Positions 18,975 through 28,105 of a DNA stretch of 39,191 bases are shown piece after piece. The position numbers were made by a program, and so were the translations under genes. Positions within the stretch are counted from its first letter, which is position 1. Each line of letters starts with the position of its first letter. The notes under the pieces were generated by a model that saw only the letters and a list, made by a program, of their open reading frames with translations, was not told where the DNA came from and ran no database searches. Origin of the DNA: Caulobacteraceae bacterium (GTDB taxonomy: Bacteria; Pseudomonadota; Alphaproteobacteria; Caulobacterales; Caulobacteraceae); assembly GCA_947474775.1 (NCBI GenBank), contig CANJKG010000003.1, positions 1-39,191 on the forward strand. Direction: 5' to 3'.

Positions 18975-20567
18975 TCAGTGCCTGAACACCCGAACGCCGG
19001 TGAACACCATCGCCACCCCGGCGGCGTCGGCGGCGTCTATGACCGCCTGGTCGCCGATCGAGCCGCCCGGCTGGATCACCGCCGTGCAGCCGGCCTCCGC
19101 CGCCTGGATCAGGCCGTCGGGGAACGGGAAGAAGGCCTCTGACGCGCAGGCCGAGCCTTTCAGGTCCAGCCCGAAGTCGGCGGCGCGGATGGCGGCGATG
19201 CGGGCTGAGTCCTTGCGGTTCATCTGGCCGGCGCCGATGCCGAGCGTCTGGCCGGCCCTGCCGTAGACGATGGCGTTGGATTTCACGTGCTTGGCGATGG
19301 TGAAGGCGAACAGCATGTCGGCCACCTCCGCCTGCGTCGGCGCGCGCTTCGTCACCACCTTGAGGTCGGCCGCCTTCAGGCGGGCGTCGTCGCGCCCCTG
19401 AACCAGGAAACCGCCGGCCACGGACTTGAAGGTAAGGCCCGGCGCCAGCGGATCGGGCAGGCCGCCGGTGACCAGCAGGCGCACGTTCTTCTTCTTGCGG
19501 AACAGGGCTACCGCATCCTCGTCGGCCTCCGGCGCGATGACCACCTCGGTGAAGATCTCCAGCGCCCGGGCCGCCGTCGCCGCGTCCAGACGGCTGTTCA
19601 GGGCCACGATGCCCCCAAACGCGCTGGTGGGATCGCACGCCAGCGCCCGCTCATAGGCCTCCGCCAGGCTCCCGCCAGTGGCCACGCCGCAGGGATTGGC
19701 GTGCTTGATGATGGCGCAGGCCGGGCCGTCCTTCGGATCGAACTCGGCGATCAGCTCGAAGGCCGCGTCGGTGTCGTTGATGTTGTTGTAGCTGAGCTCC
19801 TTGCCCTGCAGCTGGCGGGCGGCGGCCACCCCCACGCGCGGATTGGCGAACCGGTAGAAGGCCGCCTGCTGGTGCGGGTTCTCGCCATAGCGCATGGTCT
19901 GCGCCAGCTCCCCGGCGAAGGCTTTGCGCTTGGGCCAGGCCTCGCCCACGGCTTCCGCGAACCACGTGCTGATGGCGGCGTCGTAGGCCGCCGTGCGCGC
20001 ATAGGCCCGCGCCGCCAGCTTCCTGCGCAGGGCCAGGCTGGTGGTCCCGCCGGCCTGCAGCTCGGCCAGCACCTCCTCCAGGTCGGCGATCTCGGTGCAG
20101 ACCGCCACATAGCCGTGGTTCTTGGCCGCCGAGCGGATCATCGCCGGGCCGCCGATGTCGATGTTCTCCACCGCGGTCTCGAAGTCCGCCCCGCCGGCCA
20201 CCGTCTGCTCGAAGGGGTAGAGGTTCACATAGACGAGATCGATGCCGCCGATCCCGTGCTCGGCCATGGCGCGTGCGTGCTCCGGGGCGTCGCGCACGCC
20301 GAGGAGGCCGCCGTGGACGATCGGGTGCAGGGTCTTCACCCGCCCATCCATCATCTCGGGGAAGCCGGTGAGGTCGGAAATGTCCTTCACCGCCAGCCCT
20401 GCGTCGGCGATGGCCTTGCGGGTGCCGCCGGTGGAGACCAGCTCTACGCCAAGGCCGGCCAGGGTCCGGGCGGCCTCGACCAGGCCGGTCTTGTCGGAGA
20501 CGGAAATCAGCGCGCGGCGGATCGGCGCACGGTCCGGGGCGGGCGGAAAATCGGGGGCGGCGGGCAC
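18975..20567 (-). CDS. purH: Bifunctional AICAR formyltransferase/IMP cyclohydrolase
   Basis: [75 protein letters not shown] at 20567 preceded by AAGGAGA; track start 20585. Confidence 0.97.
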   Translation of the reverse strand: MPAAPDFPPAPDRAPIRRALISVSDKTGLVEAARTLAGLGVELVSTGGTRKAIADAGLAVKDISDLTGFPEMMDGRVKTLHPIVHGGLLGVRDAPEHARAMAEHGIGGIDLVYVNLYPFEQTVAGGADFETAVENIDIGGPAMIRSAAKNHGYVAVCTEIADLEEVLAELQAGGTTSLALRRKLAARAYARTAAYDAAISTWFAEAVGEAWPKRKAFAGELAQTMRYGENPHQQAAFYRFANPRVGVAAARQLQGKELSYNNINDTDAAFELIAEFDPKDGPACAIIKHANPCGVATGGSLAEAYERALACDPTSAFGGIVALNSRLDAATAARALEIFTEVVIAPEADEDAVALFRKKKNVRLLVTGGLPDPLAPGLTFKSVAGGFLVQGRDDARLKAADLKVVTKRAPTQAEVADMLFAFTIAKHVKSNAIVYGRAGQTLGIGAGQMNRKDSARIAAIRAADFGLDLKGSACASEAFFPFPDGLIQAAEAGCTAVIQPGGSIGDQAVIDAADAAGVAMVFTGVRVFRH

Positions 20568-20596
20568 GCGGGCTCTCCTTCGCAAAACGAAAAAGT

Positions 20597-20667
20597 ATGC
20601 CCAGGCGAGCGGCGTCTGCCTCCCGCGCTCCCCGGTGGTCGCCCACCTTCATCGCCAGTCACACGGG
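20597..20667 (-). ncRNA. ZTP (pfl motif) riboswitch upstream of purH
   Basis: Minus strand: CCCGTGTGACTGGCGATGAAGGTGGGCGACCACCGGGGAGCGCGGGAGGCAGACGCCGCTCGCCTGGGCATAC, then TTTTTCG. Contains the pfl-motif cores GUGACUGGCG, ACCACCGGGGAGCG and CGCCUGGGCA. Confidence 0.92.
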
Positions 20668-20740
20668 ATGGCCGCGACTTAGGGCGAGGCCGGGATTCCG
20701 TCAAACGCAGCCTGCGACCCATCCACCGGATTTTTGGGGA

Positions 20741-21403
20741 TCAGCCCCGCAGCGCCGCGATATTGGCGGCGTACTTCTCGGGCCCACCCTTGAACACCGC
20801 GCTGCCGGCCACCAGCGCCGTGGCGCCCGCCGCTATGCACTGCGGCGCTGTCTGCGGCGTCACCCCGCCATCGACCTCCAGGACGATGTCGTGGCCGCCG
20901 GCGTCGATCATCTGGCGCAGGCGCTCGATCTTCCTGAGCTGGCTGGAGAGGAAGCTCTGGCCGCCGAATCCCGGGTTCACCGACATCACCAGCACCAGGT
21001 CCACATCGTCCAGAATCCACTGGATCACCGACGGATCGGTGGAGGGGTTGAACACCACGCCTGCCTTGGCGCCGAGTTCGCGGATGCGCCGCAGGGTGCG
21101 GTTCAGGTGCGGCCCGGCCTCGGGGTGGACGCTGATCCAGTCGGCGCCCGCCGCGCGGAACGCCTCCAGGTAGGGATCGGCCGGGGTGATCATCAGGTGG
21201 ACGTCGAAAGGCGCCTTGGCGTGGGGCCGAAGCGCCTTCACCACGTCCGGGCCGATGGTGATGTTGGGGACGAAGTGGCCGTCCATCACGTCCACATGGA
21301 TCCAGTCGGCGCCGGCCGCTTCCACGGCGCGCACCTCCTCGCCCAGCCGCGCGAAATCGGCCGAGAGGATCGAGGGCGCGATGATCGGGCGCGTCGCGGT
21401 CAT
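20741..21403 (-). CDS. rpe: Ribulose-phosphate 3-epimerase
   Basis: [63 protein letters not shown]. Confidence 0.97.
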   Translation of the reverse strand: MTATRPIIAPSILSADFARLGEEVRAVEAAGADWIHVDVMDGHFVPNITIGPDVVKALRPHAKAPFDVHLMITPADPYLEAFRAAGADWISVHPEAGPHLNRTLRRIRELGAKAGVVFNPSTDPSVIQWILDDVDLVLVMSVNPGFGGQSFLSSQLRKIERLRQMIDAGGHDIVLEVDGGVTPQTAPQCIAAGATALVAGSAVFKGGPEKYAANIAALRG

Positions 21404-21436
21404 GTAGGGGGCTTTAATCTGATGCGCGCCGCTGGG

Positions 21437-22726
21437 CTAGCTTCGCCGCAGCCTGGCCACATAGAAGCCGTCGATCCCGCCCGGCTGGTGATGCGGCAGG
21501 ATGCGCAGCGTGCCGTCGGCCCTGAGGCTGGCCTCGGGCGCCCCGCCTTCGCCTGGCGTGGCCGGGTCCAGAGCGAAACCGGGGTTTCGCGCCAGGAAGG
21601 CCGCCACCTGACCCTCGCCCTCCTCGGGCTCCAGCGAGCAGACGCAATAGACCAGCCGCCCACCCGGCTTCACCCGCCGCGCGGCGGCGTCCAGCAGGCG
21701 GCTCTGCAGGGCCGCGAGGCTGGCGATATCGCCCGGCTTGGCGGCCCACAGCACGTCGGGCTGGCGGCGGAAGGTGCCTGTGGCGCTGCACGGCGCGTCC
21801 AGCAGGACGGCCTCGAACTGGCCCTGGGCCGGCCATGACGCCGCGTCGGCGGCCACGATCTGCGCCGAAAGCCCCACGCGGGCGAGGTTCTCCGCCACAC
21901 GTTTCAGCCGGCCGGCCGACTTGTCCAGCGCCGTCACCGCCGCCCCGGCGGCGGCCAGCTGCATCGTCTTGCCCCCCGGCGCGGCGCAAAGGTCCAACAC
22001 GGTCTCTCCCGCCTGCGCCGCCAGCAGCCGGGCGGGGATCGCCGCGGCGGCGTCCTGCACCCACCAGCGCCCCTCCGCGAACCCCGGCCAGGTTGAGACG
22101 TCGCCGCGCAGGGCCGTGCGCAGGGACCCGCCGGGGAGAACCTCGGCCTCCAGGGGCCCGGCCAGGTCGGCGGCGTCCGCCGGGTCCTTCAGGGAAAGGT
22201 CGGTGGCCGGCTCGGCGGCGATGACGGCGGCGATCGCGCGGGCCGCATCCGGGCCAAACGCCGCTTGCCAGCGGGCGTAGAGCCAGGGCGGCGCCAGGAG
22301 TTCAGGCCGGTCGAGGTCGGGCGGCTCGCGGGTCAGCCCACGCAGCACCGCGTTCACCAGCCCCTTCAGCGGGCGCGTCCCCGCCTGGGCGGCGGCGAGG
22401 TCGACCGAGGTGGCCACGGCGGCGTGGGCGGGCGTGCCCAGCACGAAGATCTGCGCCACCCCCAGCCGCAGGATCTGCACCACGCGGTCAGGCGGCGGCT
22501 TTTGGACCTTGGCCTGCAGGGCCGCATCAATGGGCCCCAGCCGCCGCAGCGTCGCCATGGCCAGCGCGCGGGCGAAGGCCCGGTCGCGGGGCGCGAGCGC
22601 CGCCAGGCCCGGGTGGGTCAGCCCCTCATCCAGGCCGGCGCGGCCCGAGAGCGCCGCGGTGAGCAGGTTGAGCGCGGCCTCGCGCGCCGGCAGCCCGGGG
22701 GCGTCGTTCGGTTCGGTTGTGTTCAC
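21437..22726 (-). CDS. RsmB/NOP-family class I SAM-dependent RNA m5C methyltransferase
   Basis: NusB-like N-terminal region; VLDLCAAPGGKTMQLA; LLDAPCSATGTFRRQPDVLW; LVYCVCSLEPEEGEGQV. Confidence 0.92.
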   Translation of the reverse strand: MNTTEPNDAPGLPAREAALNLLTAALSGRAGLDEGLTHPGLAALAPRDRAFARALAMATLRRLGPIDAALQAKVQKPPPDRVVQILRLGVAQIFVLGTPAHAAVATSVDLAAAQAGTRPLKGLVNAVLRGLTREPPDLDRPELLAPPWLYARWQAAFGPDAARAIAAVIAAEPATDLSLKDPADAADLAGPLEAEVLPGGSLRTALRGDVSTWPGFAEGRWWVQDAAAAIPARLLAAQAGETVLDLCAAPGGKTMQLAAAGAAVTALDKSAGRLKRVAENLARVGLSAQIVAADAASWPAQGQFEAVLLDAPCSATGTFRRQPDVLWAAKPGDIASLAALQSRLLDAAARRVKPGGRLVYCVCSLEPEEGEGQVAAFLARNPGFALDPATPGEGGAPEASLRADGTLRILPHHQPGGIDGFYVARLRRS

Positions 22727-22775
22727 GGGCGCCGGCGTGCCCGCTCATGGCCGCCGGCGCAAGCAGCGATTGGGG

Positions 22776-23156
22776 TCAGGCTGGCTTGGCGGTCTTCCAT
22801 CGCGACAGCACCACGATCACGAACGTCAGCATGCCCAGGGCCGCCAGGATGCTGCTGCCCGCCAGGATCGGCTCGGCCGCCTTCACGCCGCGCAGGTAGT
22901 AGGCCAGCGAAGGGACCATCAGCGCCACGCCCAGGGTGGAGAGGAAGAAGTTGATCCAGCCCAGGCGCCCGCCCGCGCCGCTGACCGCATAGAACGCGCC
23001 CATCAGCGCCAGGCTCGCCCAGCCCACCAGGTTGAGGTGCGCGTGCGCGGGCGACAGGGAATGGTCCCCGCTCGCCGCCATGACGATGCCGAAGATCATG
23101 CCGGAAAGGCCGCACAGGGCGCCGGCGCTGAAGAAGGCCAAGGAAAGTCTGGGCAT
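22776..23156 (-). CDS. Small four-helix membrane protein with HAHLNLVGW motif (haem-copper-oxidase subunit I-like fragment family)
   Basis: 126 aa from ATG 23156 (RBS GAGGAGGG): MPRLSLAFFSAGALCGLSGMIFGIVMAASGDHSLSPAHAHLNLVGWASLALMG...; hydrophobic throughout. Confidence 0.7.
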   Translation of the reverse strand: MPRLSLAFFSAGALCGLSGMIFGIVMAASGDHSLSPAHAHLNLVGWASLALMGAFYAVSGAGGRLGWINFFLSTLGVALMVPSLAYYLRGVKAAEPILAGSSILAALGMLTFVIVVLSRWKTAKPA

Positions 23157-23255
23157 GGCGCCCTCCTCGTTCTGGAACGCCGGCGCCCCCACGGGCCGGC
23201 CCGGCGAGGAAAACAGGCGACGGCCAAGCTGGCAATGGCCGGCGCCCCTCGCTAA

Positions 23256-23462
23256 ATGTCCGCCATGGACGACCTTCCGCCCAACGCCGCCCCCGACAAG
23301 CCGCTGACCCCGGCCGCCCGCCGCGCACTGGAGGAAGCCGCGGCCCGCCACGCCGCCGCCCGGGCCGAGGCGGCCCGCATCGCCGAGGAGGGCGGGCCGA
23401 AGGGTCCGGAGCCGACCCGCTTCGGCGACTGGGAGCGGAAAGGCATCGCGGTCGATTTTTGA
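23256..23462 (+). CDS. DUF1674 protein, succinate dehydrogenase assembly factor 4 family
   Basis: 68 aa ending GPKGPEPTRFGDWERKGIAVDF, the family's conserved C-terminus. Confidence 0.9.
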   Translation: MSAMDDLPPNAAPDKPLTPAARRALEEAAARHAAARAEAARIAEEGGPKGPEPTRFGDWERKGIAVDF

Positions 23463-23519
23463 TGTCTCGCGCTGCGGACTGGCTGACCGCCCCGGAAAAG
23501 ATCCGTTTGCCGGACCCCC

Positions 23520-24074
23520 TCAGAATACCGCCTTCGGCATGTCCTTCAGCCTAGGCAGCACCAGGTCCTTGTCGGACAGGATCACCTCGCCCTTGAACGG
23601 CCAGGCGATGCCGATGTCCGGGTCGTTCCAGATGATCCCGCCCTCGGTCTGGGGCGCGTAGAGGCCGTCCACCTTGTAGGCGATCTCGCTGTCGTCCTTG
23701 AGCGTGCAGTAGCCGTGGGCGAAGCCGCGCGGCACGAACAGCTGCTCGCCGGCCTCCGCCGTCAGCGTGGCCCCCGCCCACTGGCCGTAGGTGGGCGAGC
23801 CCGGCCGCACGTCCACCGCGACGTCGAAGATCGCGCCTTTCAGCGCCCGCACCAGCTTGGCCTGGGGATGCGGCGCCTTCTGGAAGTGCAGGCCGCGCAG
23901 GGTGCCGGCCTTGGCGTTGAAGGCCTGGTTGTCCTGCACGAAATCGATGTCGAGGCCCGCCTCGGTGAAGGCCCTGCGGCTCCAGGTCTCGGCGAACCAG
24001 CCGCGCGCATCGCCATGGCGCTTGGGCGTGATAAGCAGGACGTCGGGGAGCGCGAGCGGCGTGATGGTCGTCAT
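23520..24074 (-). CDS. rfbC: dTDP-4-dehydrorhamnose 3,5-epimerase
   Basis: DARGWFAETW, FVQDNQAFNAKAGTLRGLHFQ, AIFDVAVDVRPGSPTYGQW, FVPRGFAHGYCTL. Start MTTITPLALPD. Confidence 0.95.
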   Translation of the reverse strand: MTTITPLALPDVLLITPKRHGDARGWFAETWSRRAFTEAGLDIDFVQDNQAFNAKAGTLRGLHFQKAPHPQAKLVRALKGAIFDVAVDVRPGSPTYGQWAGATLTAEAGEQLFVPRGFAHGYCTLKDDSEIAYKVDGLYAPQTEGGIIWNDPDIGIAWPFKGEVILSDKDLVLPRLKDMPKAVF

Positions 24075-24117
24075 GTCGTCCCAGGAACTGGTCAGCGATT
24101 TGGTGAGAGACCTTCGG

Positions 24118-25164
24118 ATGGCGCGAGCGGGCGCGAAAGACAAGCCTGGATCGCCAGTCTTCAGCGGGGTTCCGGCCGTCAGCGTCGTCATCGTCACCTA
24201 CGGGTGCGCCGACACCCTGCCCCGCTGCCTGGCCGACCTGAAGGCGCAGACCTTCACCGACGTCGAGGTCGTCCTGGTGGACAACGGCTCGGCCGACCGC
24301 GCCGCCCAGGACGCCGCCGCCGGCGACCCCTCGCTGCGCCTGCTGGAGAATGGCGCCAACCTCGGCTTCGCCGCCGCCGTGAACCGGGGAGCGGCCATCG
24401 CGCGCGGTCGCTGGATGGCCCTGCTCAACCCCGACGCCTACCCCCGCGCCGACTGGCTCCAGCAGCTCGTGGCGGCGGCTGAGACCCACCCCGCCGTGCG
24501 GACCTTCGGCTCGCGCCAGCTCATGGCCGATGACCCCGGACGCCTGGACGGCCTGGGCGACGTCATGTCGGTGGCGGGCTATCCGTTCCGGGGCGGCTAC
24601 CGCCACCGCGACCCCGGCCCCCAGCCGGTGGGCGAAGTCTTCTCGGCTTGCGGCGGCGCGATGCTCATCGACCGCGCCCTGTTCCTGGAGCTGGGCGGCT
24701 TCGACGAGCGGCTGTTCTGCTACTGCGAGGACGTCGATCTCGGCTACCGCCTGCGGCTGGCCGGCGAGACCGCGCTGATCGTCCCGGACGCCGTGGTGCT
24801 GCACGAGGGCTCGGCCTCCTCCGGCGGCCCGCGCTCGGACTTCGCGGTGTTCCACGGGACCCGCAACCGGCTGTGGGTGTTCGTCAAGAATACGCCGCCG
24901 ATCCTGTTCTGGTTCAGCCTGCCGCTGCATGTGCTGGCCACCCTCGTGCTGTTCGCCCGCCACGCCACCCGGGGTGAGCTGGCCGCGCCGTGGCGGGGAC
25001 TGATGGCGGGCCTGAAGGGGATCGGCGTGGCGCTGGAGGCCCGTCGCGAGGCTCAGGCCGCCCGCAAGGTGGGCTCCGCCGCCATTGCCCGGGCCATGAG
25101 CTGGAGCCCGCTCGACCTCCTGCTACGCCGCGTGTTCATCCAGCGGCGGCCGCCCACTCGATGA
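24118..25164 (+). CDS. Glycosyltransferase family 2 (rhamnosyltransferase-like)
   Basis: VSVVIVTYGCADTLPRCLADLKAQTF; LLNPDAYPRADWL; SACGGAMLIDRALFLELGGFDERLFCYCEDVDLGYRL. Start 24118 or 24073. Confidence 0.9.
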   Translation: MARAGAKDKPGSPVFSGVPAVSVVIVTYGCADTLPRCLADLKAQTFTDVEVVLVDNGSADRAAQDAAAGDPSLRLLENGANLGFAAAVNRGAAIARGRWMALLNPDAYPRADWLQQLVAAAETHPAVRTFGSRQLMADDPGRLDGLGDVMSVAGYPFRGGYRHRDPGPQPVGEVFSACGGAMLIDRALFLELGGFDERLFCYCEDVDLGYRLRLAGETALIVPDAVVLHEGSASSGGPRSDFAVFHGTRNRLWVFVKNTPPILFWFSLPLHVLATLVLFARHATRGELAAPWRGLMAGLKGIGVALEARREAQAARKVGSAAIARAMSWSPLDLLLRRVFIQRRPPTR

Positions 25165-26311
25165 GCCTTCGCATGAAGGCCGCGCCGCGCTGCATCTGGG
25201 ACAGGTCCACATACTCGTCCGGCTGATGTGCCTGTTCGATGGAGCCTGGCCCGCAGATCACCGTCGAGAAGCCCGCCTCCTGGAACTGCCCCGCCTCGGC
25301 GGCGAACGCCACGGCCCGCGCCGGCCCGTTATCGCCCGCCAGCCGCCTCGCCAGGGCCTCCGCCGCCCCGTCGGGCTCCGGCGCCAGCGGCGGGGTGTGC
25401 GAGCGGCGCTCCACCGCCACGCCGGCCTCCGGCGCACGCGCCTTGAGCTTCGCGTCCAAGGACGCGGCCTCGGCCATGAACGGCGCCAGGATCGCCATCG
25501 GGTCCAGCCCCGGCGGGCAGCGCAGGTCGAACAGGAACGAACACTCCCGGGCCAGGATGTTGCCGGCCGTGCCGCCGTGGATAACCCCGATGGTCAGGGT
25601 CGCCCCCTTCGGCGTGAACGGCGAGGCGGGGTCGGCCTCCCGCTCCAGGCGCGCCGCGAGCGCCGACAGCGAGGCCATCAGCGGCACGGCCTCCATGATC
25701 GCCGAGACGCCCTGCTGGGTCTGGCTGGAATGCGCCTCGCGCCCGGTGACCGTGACGGTGAAGGTGCTGATCCCCTTATGGCCGTTGACCGCCATCATGC
25801 TTGTGGGCTCGCCCACGATCACCAGGGCCGGCTTCGGCGACCCCGCCGCCAGGGTCTCGATCATCGAAGGCGCGCCCAGGCAGCCCACCTCCTCGTCGTA
25901 GGAGAAGGCCAGATGGACCGGCCGCCTGATCCCGCCCGACGCCAGCTCCGGCACGGCGGCCAGGGCGAGCGCCAGGAACCCTTTCATGTCGCAGGTCCCG
26001 CGCCCGTAGAGCCGGCCGCCGCGCGCCATGAGCCTGAAGGGGTCGGTGCTCCACGCCTGGCCGTCCACCGGCACCACGTCGGTGTGGCCCGACAGAACCA
26101 CGCCCCCGTCGATCGCCGGGCCGATCAGGGCCGCCAGGTTGGTCTTGGTCCCGTCAGCGTTGGGGACGCGCCGGTGCGGCACGCCGTAGGTGTCCAGGTA
26201 GCCCTCCACCCAACGGATCAGCGCCAGGTTGGAATGCCTGGAGGTGGTGTCGAACCCGATCAGCGTCTCCAGGATGCGCAGCGCGGCGGGCGTCAGGTCA
26301 TCGGCGGCCAT
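25136..26311 (-). CDS. argE: Acetylornithine deacetylase
   Basis: LIGFDTTSRHSNLALI, GGVVLSGHTDVVPVDGQAW, GRGTCDMKGFLAL, VICGPGSIEQAHQPDEYV. Confidence 0.94.
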   Translation of the reverse strand: MAADDLTPAALRILETLIGFDTTSRHSNLALIRWVEGYLDTYGVPHRRVPNADGTKTNLAALIGPAIDGGVVLSGHTDVVPVDGQAWSTDPFRLMARGGRLYGRGTCDMKGFLALALAAVPELASGGIRRPVHLAFSYDEEVGCLGAPSMIETLAAGSPKPALVIVGEPTSMMAVNGHKGISTFTVTVTGREAHSSQTQQGVSAIMEAVPLMASLSALAARLEREADPASPFTPKGATLTIGVIHGGTAGNILARECSFLFDLRCPPGLDPMAILAPFMAEAASLDAKLKARAPEAGVAVERRSHTPPLAPEPDGAAEALARRLAGDNGPARAVAFAAEAGQFQEAGFSTVICGPGSIEQAHQPDEYVDLSQMQRGAAFMRRLIEWAAAAG

Positions 26312-26343
26312 GGCCCGACCCTAGCCCCGCGGCGCGGCTGGAC

Positions 26344-26829
26344 CTAGCCCTGCCCTATCGACCCCGGCGCCGGGATGAAGTCGATCAGCTCGATGCGGAA
26401 GATCAGCACGCTGTTGGGCGGGATCTCGCCGCCGCCCTCGGCGCCGTAGCCCAGCTCCGGCGGCACATAGAGGATCCACTCGTCGCCCGGCCGCATCAGC
26501 TGCAGGGCCTCGACCCAGGCCGGGATCAGCGCCGGCAGCGGCATGGCCGCCGGCTGGCCGCGCTCGTAGGATGAGTCGAACACCTTGCCGTCGATCAGCT
26601 TGCCCTCGTAGTGGACCTTGACCTCGTCGTTGGGCCCGGGCCGGCGTCCGCCGGGCGGGCCTTCGCGCACCACCTTGTACTGCACGCCGCTGGGCAGCAC
26701 GCGCACGCCGGGCGCCTTGGCGTTGGTGGCCAGGAAGGTGGCGGAGGCCGCGCTCTGGTCGGCCGCCGCCTTCTGGCAGCCACCCATGGTCAGGGCGGCG
26801 ACAACCGCAAGGATCAGAAAACCACGCAT
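26344..26829 (-). CDS. FKBP-type peptidyl-prolyl isomerase, lipoprotein
   Basis: Lipobox MGGC after signal sequence; VKVHYEGKLIDGKVFDSSYERG; YVPPELGYGAEGGGEIPPNSVLIF. Start 26829. Confidence 0.92.
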   Translation of the reverse strand: MRGFLILAVVAALTMGGCQKAAADQSAASATFLATNAKAPGVRVLPSGVQYKVVREGPPGGRRPGPNDEVKVHYEGKLIDGKVFDSSYERGQPAAMPLPALIPAWVEALQLMRPGDEWILYVPPELGYGAEGGGEIPPNSVLIFRIELIDFIPAPGSIGQG

Positions 26830-26830
26830 G

Positions 26831-28039
26831 TCAGACAGCCCTCGGCGGATACCCGTGCTCGCGCAGCGCATCCATGATCTCACGGGTGTGCTGGGAATCG
26901 CGGGTCTCGATCATGATATCGAACTCGGCGCCCTTGGCCGGGACGTCGAGGGCGAGGCGGTTGTGCGCCACCTCGATGATATTGGCGCCCATGTCGCCGA
27001 TCACCCGCGAGACGGTGGCCAGGAGGCCCGGCCGGTCGTCGCCGATGATCCGGAGCGACACCAGCCGCTGGTCGCGGACCAACTCGCGCGTGAGCACGCT
27101 GGCCAGCAAGCGCGTGTCGATATTGCCGCCGGTGAGGATCAGGCCACACTTCTTGCCGCGGAACTTCTCCGGGAAGGCCAGCAACGCCGCCAGCGACGCC
27201 GCGCCGGCCCCTTCCGACACCACCTTCTCAACGTTGCAGTAGAGGGCCACCGCCCGCTCGAAATGCGGCTCCTCGATCAGCAGCACCTCGTCGATCAGCG
27301 GCCGGGCGACAGCGTAGCTCACGTCCCCCACCTGCTTGACCGCGATGCCCTCGGCGATGGTGGCCCCCCCGGTGGTGAGGCCGGCGTTCACCCCGCGCAT
27401 GCGGGCGGTGAAGGACGGATACATGGCAGGCTCCAGGCCCAGCACATGGATCTCCGGCTTGATGTGCTTGGCCGCCGTGGCCACGCCGGCGATCAGTCCG
27501 CCGCCGCCGATCGGCACGGGCAGCACCTCCAGGTCGGGGACGTCCTCCAGCATCTCCAGGGCCACCGTCCCCTGGCCGGCCATCACGTCCAGGTCGTTGA
27601 ACGGATGGACGAACACCAGGTCGCGATCCTCGCGCAGCTTGGCGGCTGAGGCCGAGGCCTCGTCATAGCTGTCGCCGTCGATCACCACGTCGGCGCCGAA
27701 CGCGCGGGTCTGCTGCACCTTCATGAACGGCGTCGAGCGCGGCATGACGATGGTCACCGGCACCCCCAGCCGCGCCCCATGATAGGCCAGCCCCTGGCTG
27801 TGGTTGCCGGCCGAGGCGGCGATCACGCCGCGCTTCTTCTCGGCTTCCGTCAGCTGCAGCAGCTTGTTGAGCGCGCCTCGCTCCTTGTAGGCGGCGGTGA
27901 ACTGGAAGTTCTCGAACTTCACCCACACCTGCGCCCCGGTGATCTCCGACAGCGTCCGCGACGGGCGGCACGGGGTGCGCTCGATATGACCCTTCAGCCG
28001 GTCTTGCGCGGCGAGGATATCGTCGAAGGACAGGGTCAT
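26831..28039 (-). CDS. ilvA: Threonine ammonia-lyase with C-terminal ACT domain
   Basis: FENFQFTAAYKERGALNKL PLP-lysine motif; GVIAASAGNHSQGLAYHG; PIGGGGLIAG; ACT-like C-terminus. Start MTLSFDDIL. Confidence 0.92.
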   Translation of the reverse strand: MTLSFDDILAAQDRLKGHIERTPCRPSRTLSEITGAQVWVKFENFQFTAAYKERGALNKLLQLTEAEKKRGVIAASAGNHSQGLAYHGARLGVPVTIVMPRSTPFMKVQQTRAFGADVVIDGDSYDEASASAAKLREDRDLVFVHPFNDLDVMAGQGTVALEMLEDVPDLEVLPVPIGGGGLIAGVATAAKHIKPEIHVLGLEPAMYPSFTARMRGVNAGLTTGGATIAEGIAVKQVGDVSYAVARPLIDEVLLIEEPHFERAVALYCNVEKVVSEGAGAASLAALLAFPEKFRGKKCGLILTGGNIDTRLLASVLTRELVRDQRLVSLRIIGDDRPGLLATVSRVIGDMGANIIEVAHNRLALDVPAKGAEFDIMIETRDSQHTREIMDALREHGYPPRAV

Positions 28040-28105
28040 GGCGTGGCCAATGGTCCGGAACGGGGGGATCGCGAAAAAGGCGCGCAACCTAACGGCGGGC
28101 GGGCG

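Noticed and set aside
19287-21173. 628-aa plus-strand ORF across purH and rpe
   Set aside because: Antisense artefact covering two certain genes and the riboswitch.
25136-25164. 29-bp convergent overlap of glycosyltransferase and argE
   Set aside because: Real but common in compact genomes; no specific function suggested.
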